A stretch of DNA of 64,000 nt, taken from assembly GCF_016888165.1 (NCBI RefSeq), contig NZ_JACSWC010000370.1, positions 19,095 to 83,094 of the forward strand. The letters are read 5' to 3'. The position numbers and the translations under genes were made by a program. Below, piece after piece: positions 29,771 to 38,830 of the stretch (the stretch's first letter is position 1; each line of letters starts with the position of its first letter). A model generated the notes under the pieces. It made no database searches, was not told the origin of the DNA, and saw nothing but the letters and a program-made list of their open reading frames with translations. The DNA is from Halomicronema sp. CCY15110. Its GTDB lineage: Bacteria > Cyanobacteriota > Cyanobacteriia > Phormidesmidales > Phormidesmidaceae.

Positions 29771-30759
29771 AGCTGCTCCCACAGGGCCGTCGCCGAGAGG
29801 GTTTGCCAGTCATCGGCAAACCAGTGGCCAATGCCAAAGCCGAGCGCTCGTTTGGCCATGCCCTGCGTCCATAATGTTTGCGCCAGCTGCATCGCTTGGT
29901 TGCGCCCAATCGGGGTTTCGAGGGCGGAGGAAAAGACGACATCGAGGCGATGCTGCAAACAAAAGTCCGCCAGTCGCTGAGAGCAGCCCGCGATCGCGGG
30001 TTTCACCACATACACCACCCGATTCCCCACTCGCTCATAAACCTGCTGGAGTTGCCGAAACGTGGCCACCGATTCATCGAGGGCGATCGCGGTGCGAAAC
30101 TGTCCTTGCACCTGGGGCAACCAGTCGAGAATGCGATCCGGTGGCAAGGGCTGCTCCAAAAACTCGATGGTCAGGGGAGCGCGATCGCACTCGGCCAACC
30201 AGGCTGCCGCGCCCTCCGCCGTGAGTCCACCATTCGCATCCAGCCGCAGCCGCAGGTCCGACGGGGCCGCCGCCACCAGTTGTTGAAAAATCGCCAACTC
30301 CGGCTCAACGGGAGCGACCCCAATTTTCCACTTAAACGTGCGATGCCCCGCTTGCCAAAGTCCCTGCCACCCCTCGATCACCGCGGCCCCCGTCGGCAAC
30401 AGCGCACACATGTTTAAGGGATCGGGTGGCTGGGGTGATGGCTGTTTAAGTTGACAGGCAGATGAAAAAGCCACCCGGTCCCTGACGGCCCCGAACCCGA
30501 ATTGGCAAGCGGGCAGCGAGTCGGGGATTGCGTTGATTTGCTCAGGGGAAAAATGCCGGGGGACGCGATCGCAAAACGCCCGCGCCTGTTCCAGCGTCTC
30601 CGTGCCAAACCAGGGAAGCGGCGCGATCTCCCCAAAGCACACCTGACCCGACTCATCTTCAAACCGCAGGATCAGCCCCTCACGGACTTCCCAAGGGCCG
30701 TGAGCCGTCCGCAGCGGCTGACGAAAAGGGCGACGGTAGGGGCGCACATCCAGGCGCAT
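29767..30759 (-). CDS. menC: o-Succinylbenzoate synthase
   Basis: Dehydrates SHCHC to o-succinylbenzoate; an enolase-superfamily enzyme. From the ATG at 30759 it has 330 residues, and the longer frame to 30813 runs into menA. Catalytic residues are visible: Lys in FKWKIGV, metal ligands in LRLDANGG, FLEQPLP and IALDESV, and the second Lys in YVVKPAIAG. Only two bases separate it from menA, and its stop overlaps the menE start, so menA-menC-menE form one transcript. Confidence 0.94.
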   Translation of the reverse strand: MRLDVRPYRRPFRQPLRTAHGPWEVREGLILRFEDESGQVCFGEIAPLPWFGTETLEQARAFCDRVPRHFSPEQINAIPDSLPACQFGFGAVRDRVAFSSACQLKQPSPQPPDPLNMCALLPTGAAVIEGWQGLWQAGHRTFKWKIGVAPVEPELAIFQQLVAAAPSDLRLRLDANGGLTAEGAAAWLAECDRAPLTIEFLEQPLPPDRILDWLPQVQGQFRTAIALDESVATFRQLQQVYERVGNRVVYVVKPAIAGCSQRLADFCLQHRLDVVFSSALETPIGRNQAMQLAQTLWTQGMAKRALGFGIGHWFADDWQTLSATALWEQL

Positions 30760-30761
30760 CT

Positions 30762-31682
30762 TTACAGCACCGATGGCAACACCAGCCCCAAACTCAGCAA
30801 CACCCCACTCCAAAAGTGAAAGCCGATGGCGTAAAACTTCAAGTTAAAGATTTTCACCGGCTGATCGTGGTAAGTCAGAGCCTGCAGCGATAACCGCACA
30901 GCCGAAATGCCACTCAATAACGCCAGCAATGACCACCGGGGCAAATAGCCCGCGATCGCCGCTCCTAAAATCAGCACCAGCACCAGCCCACACAGCCAGG
31001 GAATGAGCTGCGCCCCCCGTTGGGTGCCGAGCCGGACGATGGGCGATCGCTTGCCCGCCGCCACGTCATCCTCCACCTGATGAAAGTGTGAGCAAAACAG
31101 CACCAGCGACGTGGTGATCCCAATGATCACGCCCACCACCTGACTGCCCACCGACCAACTCTGGGTCTGACTGTAATACGCCGCCCCCACCCCCAGCGGC
31201 CCGAAGGCAAAAAAGCAGAGGATTTCACCAAATCCTTGATAGCCCAAGCGCAACGGTGGTCCCTGATAGGCGTAGCCCAGCAGACAGCTCAGCAAAATGA
31301 GCCCTAACACGGTCGGATCTTGTTGGCGGAGGGCGATCGCGATGATCCCCGCAATGCCCAGCCCCAGCAATCCGTTGCCAATGGCAAAAACCAGCCGCTT
31401 ATTCCGCGTCAGATTCACCAGCGAATGATGCTTGTTCACATCGATCCCCGTTTCCGAATCAAACACATCATTGCAAATATTTTCCCAAGCCAAAATCAAA
31501 ATGGCCGACGCCAAAAACGTCAGAAAAATGCCGACCTGCAACACCTGAGTTTCGGCAAAAGCGACCAGACTGCCGACCAAAATGGGCATCATCGCCACGC
31601 TATACATCGGCGGCTTGAGGGCCGCCAACCATAACTTCTTACGTTTTCCCGACGCCTCGATGGACTGGGTGGTAATCTCCAT
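30762..31682 (-). CDS. menA: 1,4-dihydroxy-2-naphthoate phytyltransferase
   Basis: Prenylates DHNA with a C20 chain in the membrane on the way to phylloquinone, the photosystem I electron acceptor. 306 residues from the ATG at 31682. UbiA-family hydrophobic helices fill the protein. The prenyl-diphosphate motif is ENICNDVFDSETGID near residues 65-80, with a second acidic region SHFHQVEDDVAAGKRS near 192-207. First gene of menA-menC-menE. Confidence 0.93.
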   Translation of the reverse strand: MEITTQSIEASGKRKKLWLAALKPPMYSVAMMPILVGSLVAFAETQVLQVGIFLTFLASAILILAWENICNDVFDSETGIDVNKHHSLVNLTRNKRLVFAIGNGLLGLGIAGIIAIALRQQDPTVLGLILLSCLLGYAYQGPPLRLGYQGFGEILCFFAFGPLGVGAAYYSQTQSWSVGSQVVGVIIGITTSLVLFCSHFHQVEDDVAAGKRSPIVRLGTQRGAQLIPWLCGLVLVLILGAAIAGYLPRWSLLALLSGISAVRLSLQALTYHDQPVKIFNLKFYAIGFHFWSGVLLSLGLVLPSVL

Positions 31683-31868
31683 AAGTTCAAAAATCAAGGG
31701 CTAAATCAGCATAGATCGCTCTCGTAGAAATGCACCGAAACGATAGAGTCGGTAAAATTTCGCGCCCAGCGCCTCTCGATCGATCGCTGGCAAGGGCGCA
31801 AGGCAAGATTATCAAAGGCAACGGATTTGACCTGGCGTATTCTGTAGGGTGAAACAGCCTGGGCCATA

Positions 31869-31897
31869 GTGACCGGCAAGACTGTCCGTTCGGTCAC
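31869..31897. promoter_or_regulatory. Inverted repeat in the menA/sulP divergent spacer
   Basis: GTGACCG at 31869-31875 and CGGTCAC at 31891-31897 are perfect mirror arms 15 bases apart, about 58 bases before the SulP start. It could be an operator for either divergent gene. The regulator is unknown. Confidence 0.3.
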
Positions 31898-31954
31898 GTC
31901 CGTTTAAGCTAGCTGCATTACCTCCCACCATTGCCATCTGAAAATTTGACCGAT

Positions 31955-34159
31955 ATGAAATTCTGGCGTCCTCAGGTCTTAATTCCTAATGTGACCGCAG
32001 GACTCATTACCGGACTGCTGACGCTGACCTACAGCGTGTCCTATGCCGCGCTGATTTTTTCGGGCGATCTCTCGCCCTACCTGTCCATCGGCATTAGCAG
32101 TGCCCTGGTGGGGGCGGTCGTGTTGGCGTTGATTGTGGCCTGGGGCAGTTCGCTACCCTTCATCATCGCAGGGCCAGATGGCAACGCCGCCGCGATTTTG
32201 GCGCTCATTGCTACCACCGTTTCCACGCAGTTAGTCGGCACGGTGGATAGTAGCGCGATCGCCCTCACCATTTGGTTTGCCATTTTGGGCAGCACCTTGC
32301 TGACCGGGGGCTTCTTATGGCTGCTGGGGCGACTGCGGCTGGGGCGGTTTATCCGCTTCATTCCCTACCCGGTGGTGGGGGGCTTTTTGGCCGGGGTCGG
32401 CTTGCTGCTGGCGCAAGGGGCGATCAAGGTGATGACCGGGACTAGCCCCACCCTGCGCAACCTGCCAGATTTTTTCACCCCAGCGCAGCTGATGCTGTGG
32501 CTCCCCGGCCTACTGCTCGCGATCGTGTTGCGATGGGCCTTGGGACGCTTTCGCCATTGCCTGACCTTGCCCGCCATCTTGCTGGGGGCGACCTTGTTGC
32601 TGCATGGCTGGTTGCAACTGCGGGGGCTGAGTCGAGCGCAAGCGATCGCTCAAGGCTGGCTGTTGGAACCCGTGAGCGCCACCAATCCGCTGCAAGCTTG
32701 GCAGTCGATGTCTCTGAGCACCGTGCAGTGGTCAGCCCTATGGAGTCAGACGGGGAGCTTGCTGACGCTATTTGCCGTCGTCGCCATCACCATTTTGCTC
32801 TGTGCCACCAGCATTGAAATGGCCACCAACCAGGACATGGATTTTGACCAGGAGCTGCGCATCGCGGGTATTGCTAACCTCGTCACGGGCGGGCTGGGGG
32901 GCATGGTGGGGCACCTCTCCGTCAGCCGTAGCTTGCTCAACCGCGAAGCCGGGGCGACCAACCGCCTCTCCGGAATCGTCGCCGCCGGATTTTGTGGCAG
33001 TGTCGCCATTGGGGGCAGCGACGTCCTAGCCTTTTTGCCCAAAGCGATGTTGGGCGGTTTGCTGCTGTACCTGGGGTTGGCCTTGCTGATCGAGTGGGTC
33101 TACGAAGCCTACTTCCGGCTGTCCTGGGTGGATTATGGCTTAGTGCTCGCCATCTTGTTGATTGGGGCGCGGTTTGGTTTCCTGGCGGGGGTCGGCGTGG
33201 GGTTGCTCGTCGCCTGCCTGCTGTTTGTGATTACCTACAGCTCGCTCCAGGTCATTCGCAATCGGCTGTCCGGACTGACTTATCCCAGCCGCCACAACCG
33301 CACCTTCCACGAGCGCCGCATTTTGCAGCGGGAGGGCAACAACATCCAGATTTTTGTGGTGCAGGGTTATCTGTTCTTTGGCACGGCCTATTCCCTGCTG
33401 AGCGAGATGCGCGCCTATCTCGAAGGGCTCGCGCCAGAACATGAGCAGTATCTGGTGCTGGACTTTCGCCTGGTGTCGGGGTTGGATTCGTCGGCCATCA
33501 ACAGCTTTATCAAAATGAAGCACCTGGCCGAACAGGTCAACGCTTACCTGCTCTTTAGCGATTTGTCGCCCCAGATTGAGGCGGTTTTGCGGGGCAAGCA
33601 AGGGGCGATCGCTGCCGAAGATCCCATTTGCCACACCTTCCCTAATCTCGATGCCGCCATTGACTGGTGCGAAGCCAAAATCATTGACCAGGGGACGTTT
33701 CGCCGCAAGCGCTTTATCCCTTTTGCCATGCAGCTCGAAGAGTTTTTCACCGATCCCGATCAGGTGCGGCCCTTCATGCAGTATTTAGAAAAAGTTCGAC
33801 TGCCCGCAGGCGCACCCCTCTTTCAGCAAGGAGACACGGCGAACGCTCTTTACTTTATTGAGACGGGGCAAATTTCCACCGTTTTGACCGTCGAGAATGG
33901 CAACACCAAGCTGCTACAGACCAGCGGGCCGGGCACCATTGTGGGAGAAATTGGCTTGTACGGACAGACTGAATATGCGGGATCAGGCATCGCCGATAAA
34001 CCCACCACGGTGTACCAGTTATCGCAGCGATCGCTCCAGCAAATGCAACAAGAGCAGCCCGCCATTGCCGCTGAGTTCCACCAAACGGTGGCCCGTGTAC
34101 TCGCCAGTCGCCTCACCCAAGCCGTCACCGGGGTCGAAAAGCTCATGCGCCTCCAGTAG
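31955..34159 (+). CDS. SulP-family transporter fused to STAS and cyclic-nucleotide-binding domains
   Basis: 734 residues from the ATG at 31955. The first 420 or so contain about 11-12 hydrophobic helices with the SulP pattern (SYAALIFSGDLSPYLSIG; NREAGATNRLSGIVAAGF). A STAS domain follows (about 450-560) with the phosphorylatable-Ser region DFRLVSGLDSSAINSF. The C-terminal 150 residues form a cyclic-nucleotide-binding fold (PAGAPLFQQGDTANALYFIETGQIS; GTIVGEIGLYG). SulP proteins carry sulfate, bicarbonate or other anions. Substrate is undetermined. The CNB domain implies direct control by a ligand, though the canonical Arg is not obvious. Confidence 0.88.
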   Translation: MKFWRPQVLIPNVTAGLITGLLTLTYSVSYAALIFSGDLSPYLSIGISSALVGAVVLALIVAWGSSLPFIIAGPDGNAAAILALIATTVSTQLVGTVDSSAIALTIWFAILGSTLLTGGFLWLLGRLRLGRFIRFIPYPVVGGFLAGVGLLLAQGAIKVMTGTSPTLRNLPDFFTPAQLMLWLPGLLLAIVLRWALGRFRHCLTLPAILLGATLLLHGWLQLRGLSRAQAIAQGWLLEPVSATNPLQAWQSMSLSTVQWSALWSQTGSLLTLFAVVAITILLCATSIEMATNQDMDFDQELRIAGIANLVTGGLGGMVGHLSVSRSLLNREAGATNRLSGIVAAGFCGSVAIGGSDVLAFLPKAMLGGLLLYLGLALLIEWVYEAYFRLSWVDYGLVLAILLIGARFGFLAGVGVGLLVACLLFVITYSSLQVIRNRLSGLTYPSRHNRTFHERRILQREGNNIQIFVVQGYLFFGTAYSLLSEMRAYLEGLAPEHEQYLVLDFRLVSGLDSSAINSFIKMKHLAEQVNAYLLFSDLSPQIEAVLRGKQGAIAAEDPICHTFPNLDAAIDWCEAKIIDQGTFRRKRFIPFAMQLEEFFTDPDQVRPFMQYLEKVRLPAGAPLFQQGDTANALYFIETGQISTVLTVENGNTKLLQTSGPGTIVGEIGLYGQTEYAGSGIADKPTTVYQLSQRSLQQMQQEQPAIAAEFHQTVARVLASRLTQAVTGVEKLMRLQ

Positions 34160-34232
34160 TCATCGTTTTGTCGTTCAGGGCGATGACTACAGAGCACGGC
34201 TGAGAGACAGCAAGAGGAGGGGAGAAAATACC

Positions 34233-34886
34233 TTAACGATCGCTCGATTGCCAGATATCCATCAGCCAGCGCATGAGTGCACTATCATCCTCAGTTTGCG
34301 ATCGCGTCAGAGCCGCTTCAATGAGCGACATCTCCAAGCCTGGCAAAACGGCTGACGTCACAATTTCACCGCTACGACGATTCGCCATCGCAAAGGCAAT
34401 GACCGTGCGGTCAGCCACATTCACCACCCAATATTCCGTTACGCCTAACCGCTCATAAAGTAAACGCTTCGCCCCTAAATCATCTTTAAATGTGCTGCTC
34501 GCCACCTCCACCACTAGCGTGGGTGGGCCATAACGGTTGACATCAACCGGAGCATTATTCTGCGGCGGCAGTTCAAAATCGGCACCAATGTAGAAAGCCA
34601 AATCCGGCTGACAGCCTCGCTCTCCGGCCTGATGAAAGCTGCCATTCACAAACTCTGCTGTGCGTAGACAATGAATCATGGCAAAAAGACTGACGACCTT
34701 TGACACCACTGAATTTTGCCGACTATGCCCAGCGCCTAACGGAGACATCTCAATCCTCATGTAGCCGTTGTCAAAATAGCTGCGACCCATCTCAAATGAG
34801 GGCGCATCTATCAGATCAGCAAAAGTTGACCAAACGGCTTTGCACCAGGTGTCGGTCTGCACTTGGGGCGATGCTGACAAGCTCAT
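34233..34886 (-). CDS. Uma2 family (DUF820) PD-(D/E)XK protein
   Basis: 217 residues. The nuclease-like core is clear: CQPDLAFYIG (metal Asp), PPTLVVEVASSTFKDDLGAKRLLYERLGVTEYWVV (Glu in VEV, then Lys). Uma2 proteins are very numerous in cyanobacteria. They resemble restriction endonucleases, but a cellular role is not established. It is a single gene convergent with the SulP gene. Confidence 0.88.
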   Translation of the reverse strand: MSLSASPQVQTDTWCKAVWSTFADLIDAPSFEMGRSYFDNGYMRIEMSPLGAGHSRQNSVVSKVVSLFAMIHCLRTAEFVNGSFHQAGERGCQPDLAFYIGADFELPPQNNAPVDVNRYGPPTLVVEVASSTFKDDLGAKRLLYERLGVTEYWVVNVADRTVIAFAMANRRSGEIVTSAVLPGLEMSLIEAALTRSQTEDDSALMRWLMDIWQSSDR

Positions 34887-35063
34887 GTCACCTATCCCAG
34901 AACACTAAAATTCAACATCAGTGGCCTCTGGCTCTAGTGTACTCGCTACCATTTGGCGGTGATCTAGGGGCGGTCAGAGCCGGGGGGGGCGATCGCGACG
35001 TTTGGCTAAGCTCTGGCCAAAATCTGGGACAATGCCTCTGATCGGCAATCGTGATGCAACCTC

Positions 35064-35960
35064 GTGGCCAACGAATCTCAAGTTATCGGCGTTGATCTGG
35101 GCGGCACCGCCATCAAACTCGGGCACTATTCTCAATCGGGCGACTGCTTAGCCCAGCTCGTGGTCGATACCCCCCAACCCGCTACTCCCGAAGCCGTCCT
35201 CACCGCGATCGTGCAGGCGATTGACCAACTTGATCCCGATCGCCAGGCACGAGCGATCGGCATTGGCACCCCCGGCCCCGCCTGCGCCCAGGGAAGAGTC
35301 GCTCGGGTCGCCATCAATCTGGCGGGCTGGCAAGATGTGCCCCTGGCCGACTGGGTCGAGGCCAAAACTGGTTTGCCGACCGTGCTTGCCAATGACGCTA
35401 ACTGTGCGGGATTAGGCGAAGCTTGGCTCGGGGCGGGCAGCGATTTTCAAGATTTGATCGTGCTCACGCTGGGCACCGGAGTCGGGGGCGCGGTCATTCT
35501 CAATGGCGAGCTGTTTGTCGGACGCACGGGAGCTGCGGGTGAGCTGGGCCTCATCACGCTCGATCCCGAGGGGCCACCCTGCAACAGCGGCAATCGCGGA
35601 TCGTTGGAGCAGCACTGTTCGGTGCAGGCGGTACGGCGCGACATGGGCTGTGAACCCGGCAAGTTAGCCGCCCAAGCGTTGCTCGGCGATGATGCCGCGA
35701 TCGCCTATTGGCAGCAATATGGCCGTTACCTCGGCGCGGGCTTGACTAGCCTGATCTATGTGCTCACGCCAGAAGCGATTATTCTGGGGGGCGGCATTAG
35801 CGCTGGGGCCGATCTCTTTTTGCCCACCGTTTGGCAAGAGATTGAGCAGCGGGTGTTACCCAGTTCCCGCGAGGATTTACAAATTCTCACCGCTCAACTG
35901 GGGAACCAAGCAGGCGTGGTCGGCGCGGCGCGTTTAGCGCTCAACCGCTATGGTCAGTAG
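35064..35960 (+). CDS. ROK family sugar kinase (glucokinase-like)
   Basis: 298 residues from a GTG start. ATP-binding IGVDLGGTAIKLG at residues 8-20 and TLGTGVGGAVILNGELF near 138-154 are typical of ROK kinases, as is the catalytic Asp in ANDANCAGLGEAWLG. The zinc-binding motif, normally CxCGxxGCxE, reads CNSGNRGSLE, so two of the three cysteines are lost. It probably phosphorylates glucose or a related sugar for central metabolism. The motif loss leaves specificity uncertain. Confidence 0.85.
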   Translation: MANESQVIGVDLGGTAIKLGHYSQSGDCLAQLVVDTPQPATPEAVLTAIVQAIDQLDPDRQARAIGIGTPGPACAQGRVARVAINLAGWQDVPLADWVEAKTGLPTVLANDANCAGLGEAWLGAGSDFQDLIVLTLGTGVGGAVILNGELFVGRTGAAGELGLITLDPEGPPCNSGNRGSLEQHCSVQAVRRDMGCEPGKLAAQALLGDDAAIAYWQQYGRYLGAGLTSLIYVLTPEAIILGGGISAGADLFLPTVWQEIEQRVLPSSREDLQILTAQLGNQAGVVGAARLALNRYGQ

Positions 35961-36082
35961 CGTGAAAACGCGACTCAATTAAGGCCATACATGTGAACTT
36001 TTCCGTAAGTAGCCGCACAATTTTTCGTGATCTTGGGTAAACAAGTGGTACGCATTCCCAGGGTTAAGGCAACCTCAATTCC

Positions 36083-37651
36083 ATGACTAAAACCAACTAT
36101 CCCGCCCTGGTCGGTACGTTCGTAATTACCGCCGGGTTGCTGGGGGGCGGAGCCTGGTATCTCAGCAAAGCCGCTCCGACCTTATTGGGTAACAGCAATT
36201 CCAGTAATAATCAAAGCGCGATCGCTCCCCAGGGCGAAACCCAACTCACCTTGCTGGGCGACACGTTCAGCGGCTATAGCACCTTTCGCAACGAAGCCTT
36301 TCAGACCGTGCTCGCCGATACTGGCGTTACATTGACCTATGGCGACGAATTTGACCAAGCCGCCCGCGCCGCCGCGCTCGGTTCCGGCGAGGCCGACATC
36401 ATCGTCACCACCCTCGATCAGTATCTCCAGCAGCAGCCCGAGGGCACCATCGTCGGCATGATCGATCGCACCATTGGAGCCGATGCCGTCGTACTCAACA
36501 CGCCCAAATACTCATCCCTGACTTCTTTGCTCGACCTCGCGCCCCTGGTACAGCAGGCCCAGAGCCAGGGCCAATCCCTCAAAATCGCCTTTGCCGGGGA
36601 TACGCCGAGTGAATATCTCGCCCTCGTGTTGGATACCAAATTTGACGCCTTTAACCTGGCCGATTTTGAAGTGGTGCGGGTGGCCGATGCCTCCGAAGCC
36701 TGGGCACTGATGCAAGACCCGAACGAAAATGTGGCGATCGCCGTGCTGTGGGAACCCTTCGTGGCCCAAGCCCGACAGCAGAACTACACCGTTGTCCTTT
36801 CCAGCAATGATGCCCCCAACTCCATCGTGGATGTGATCGTCGCGTCCGATCGCCTCATCCAGTCCCGCCCCGAGGTCATTTCCGCTTTTCTGGAGAACTA
36901 CTATCGCCGCATCGACTCCAACGTGCGCGATGCCTCACAACTGCAAACCCAAATTGCGGAAGATGGTGCCCTCTCCCCCAGCGATGCCGGAGCCGTCTTG
37001 CAGGGCATCGACTTTTTCACCGCTGCCGAAGCGCAAGCCTGGATGACCGATGGCACCTTGCAACGGCGGATTGAAGCGATCGCCGCCGTCCTCGTCCTCT
37101 CTGGTCGCCTGAACGATTTGCCCAGCAACCCCGCCGACCGCTTCACCGATACCTACCTGAACGACGCCGCCCAAAATACCCAAACCCTCATCGACCTCGT
37201 GCGGGCCGACAATCCCGAACTGGCCGAACGCCTCGCCGGCAGCACCGAACAAACCCTCAGCATTCCCCAGGTTACTGCCGAAGAAGTGCAGGCCGCCCCC
37301 GACATCGGCAACCTCGACGTGCAAGGCAAAGTGGAATTTGGCACGGGTTCCGCGCAACTCACCGCGGCTGGTCAGCAAACCCTGCAAGGTCTAACTCAGG
37401 AAATTCAGGAATTCAATCCGGAAACCGTCGCGGTGCGGGTCATCGGCCACACCTCTCGCACGGGTACGCCAGACCTCAACCAGCAGCTCAGTCAGCAGCG
37501 CGCCCAAGTGGTAGTCGATTTCTTGAGAAATCAGGGCATTCAGCACAACATCGTCGCCGAGGGCAAAGGCTTCTATTTGCCGCTATCGGGGGTCGATCCC
37601 GCCGACCCGGCGCAACAACGCACCGAGATTCGGCTCGTCCGCGTGAACTAA
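36083..37651 (+). CDS. Solute-binding protein fused to an OmpA-type peptidoglycan-binding domain
   Basis: 522 residues. A hydrophobic anchor (about 10-27) is followed by a Ser/Asn linker. A periplasmic binding-protein domain (about 48-340) has the NMT1/SsuA-like pattern FSGYSTFRN..., EADIIVTTLDQYL and NENVAIAVLWEPFVAQAR. The C-terminal 110 residues are an OmpA domain: VEFGTGSAQLTAAGQQTL, VRVIGHTSRTGTPDLNQQLSQQRAQVV, QQRTEIRLVRV. No ABC transporter genes flank it. The architecture suggests a cell-wall-tethered sensor or scaffold that binds a ligand rather than a transport component. Confidence 0.82.
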   Translation: MTKTNYPALVGTFVITAGLLGGGAWYLSKAAPTLLGNSNSSNNQSAIAPQGETQLTLLGDTFSGYSTFRNEAFQTVLADTGVTLTYGDEFDQAARAAALGSGEADIIVTTLDQYLQQQPEGTIVGMIDRTIGADAVVLNTPKYSSLTSLLDLAPLVQQAQSQGQSLKIAFAGDTPSEYLALVLDTKFDAFNLADFEVVRVADASEAWALMQDPNENVAIAVLWEPFVAQARQQNYTVVLSSNDAPNSIVDVIVASDRLIQSRPEVISAFLENYYRRIDSNVRDASQLQTQIAEDGALSPSDAGAVLQGIDFFTAAEAQAWMTDGTLQRRIEAIAAVLVLSGRLNDLPSNPADRFTDTYLNDAAQNTQTLIDLVRADNPELAERLAGSTEQTLSIPQVTAEEVQAAPDIGNLDVQGKVEFGTGSAQLTAAGQQTLQGLTQEIQEFNPETVAVRVIGHTSRTGTPDLNQQLSQQRAQVVVDFLRNQGIQHNIVAEGKGFYLPLSGVDPADPAQQRTEIRLVRVN

Positions 37652-37660
37652 AACTCAAAC

Positions 37661-37692
37661 GCCCCGGCCAAAGCGATTTCCCTGGCCGGGGC
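37661..37692. terminator. Hairpin between convergent genes, likely bidirectional terminator
   Basis: GCCCCGGCCA at 37661-37670 pairs with TGGCCGGGGC at 37683-37692 (10 bp). On the minus strand a T-rich stretch (GTTTGAGTTTT) follows. The plus side lacks a T-run. Confidence 0.55.
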
Positions 37693-37733
37693 GGATTAAC
37701 TGACGAATGACTAAACAGTAAACAGTGAACTAC

Positions 37734-38042
37734 CTAGCAGGTAACACAAGCCGCGATCGGCTCCACCACCAGGATATTGGCGCGGCGGCCCAGCACTTTG
37801 ACTCGCGTTCCTTCTGCTAGGGTAACCGCGCGATCGCAGCAGGCGCGCCACCGCACCCCCTGAAACCGCACCCGTCCGAGCTGTCCTGGTTGAATCGCCG
37901 TTGTCACTACAGCAATTGACTCTGAATGGGCATACCAAGCGGCTTGATCGCGATCGAGAAAGTCGTTTGTTAAGGGATAAGTCGTTTCGAAGAAATCTGT
38001 GTCCTCCAAATCTGAACTGAACAGTGTTTTCAACAGGTTCAT
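37734..38042 (-). CDS. NfeD-like OB-fold protein
   Basis: 102 residues from the ATG at 38042. The C-terminal 60 residues (LGRVRFQGVRWRACCDRAVTL...GTRVKVLGRRANILVVEP) match the small beta-barrel of NfeD proteins. That barrel normally follows membrane helices and partners SPFH-domain proteins. Here the membrane part is missing and the N-terminus is a short acidic segment, so this is a soluble short form. No SPFH gene is adjacent. Role unknown. Confidence 0.65.
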   Translation of the reverse strand: MNLLKTLFSSDLEDTDFFETTYPLTNDFLDRDQAAWYAHSESIAVVTTAIQPGQLGRVRFQGVRWRACCDRAVTLAEGTRVKVLGRRANILVVEPIAACVTC

Positions 38043-38361
38043 GATGATCTCCCTTACGAGATTCATCTCAAGGGTAGTGATTTCTCGGAGATATCCTCAA
38101 TGCGTTTTGACTGAAATCGACTAAAGAAAATAGCAATGCTTTCACCAAAAACCACACCAATTAGCAGCCTAGATTCAATAGAGAATTTAGCCATCAGTCA
38201 GGCAGAGTACTCAAACCGAGGTATCAGACAGACGTATGATAGTTACTGCCGTCGCGCGTCTTTGCACAACATTAACTAGCATGGATGTCGACCTGAGGTC
38301 GCTGCGCGCTCAGTCGCCAAAACCATAGTTTAGAAAAATATAGATGTTAAATATGGGTGGC
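38043..38361. other. AT-rich spacer without a gene
   Basis: 319 bases of lower GC than the surroundings. It contains a short hairpin around 38288-38304 (GTCGACCTGAGGTCGC) but no frame, RNA or repeat that I can support. Confidence 0.4.
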
Positions 38362-38526
38362 TCAAAAGCTCATACCAGAGGTCGAAGTTCGGCCGGTAGG
38401 AGGCTCGCCACCTGGCGGAACATAGTCAGCTTGGGCGCTCATACTGCCTCCCGCTAAGGCAGCAGCTGTGATCGCGACTAAAGCAGTAGCTCGCAAAAAA
38501 ATAGGGGAGAGGTAATTCCAAGTCAT
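38362..38526 (-). CDS. Small secreted peptide, DUF928-like N-terminus
   Basis: 54 residues from ATG 38526 to TGA 38362. A signal peptide with hydrophobic core LRATALVAITAAALAG and AQA cleavage site is followed by ADYVPPGGEPPTGRTSTSG. The mature start resembles that of DUF928 proteins, which are frequent neighbours of CHASE2 kinases in cyanobacteria. The rest of a DUF928 domain is absent and the next bases are AT-rich and non-coding. It is either a truncated remnant or a genuine short secreted peptide. It lies downstream of the CHASE2 gene on the same strand. Confidence 0.5.
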   Translation of the reverse strand: MTWNYLSPIFLRATALVAITAAALAGGSMSAQADYVPPGGEPPTGRTSTSGMSF

Positions 38527-38578
38527 GGTCTAATTTTCCTGTAAGTGCAAGGTTACACGACACAACACATAGCAATAA

Positions 38579-38761
38579 TCAGGGCAGATTTTCCCTCCCG
38601 TCAATAGTGAGGGAAAGACCCTCAATCCCATACTGAAATGCAATCATACCCGGATATTTGGTGAAAATGGCTACCAATGGGATAAAGCATATAAAGAAGA
38701 TGACCGTAAATATGATGGGATGAATTTTGATGTCCGGTTGTCGATGCTGGGGCTTCAACAT
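38579..38761 (-). CDS. Small single-span membrane protein
   Basis: 60 residues with one strongly hydrophobic helix (about 14-33, IHPIIFTVIFFICFIPLVAI) between a basic N-terminus and a short polar tail. A purine-rich AAGGAC-AAGGAA stretch precedes the ATG. It follows the CHASE2 kinase gene by about 70 bases on the same strand. No family is recognised. Confidence 0.45.
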   Translation of the reverse strand: MLKPQHRQPDIKIHPIIFTVIFFICFIPLVAIFTKYPGMIAFQYGIEGLSLTIDGRENLP

Positions 38762-38830
38762 TTCCTTGTCCTTAGCTTGACCTTATCAAAATTATCAAGC
38801 TTTTAATTTTTCTTCTAACTCTTATTACTT

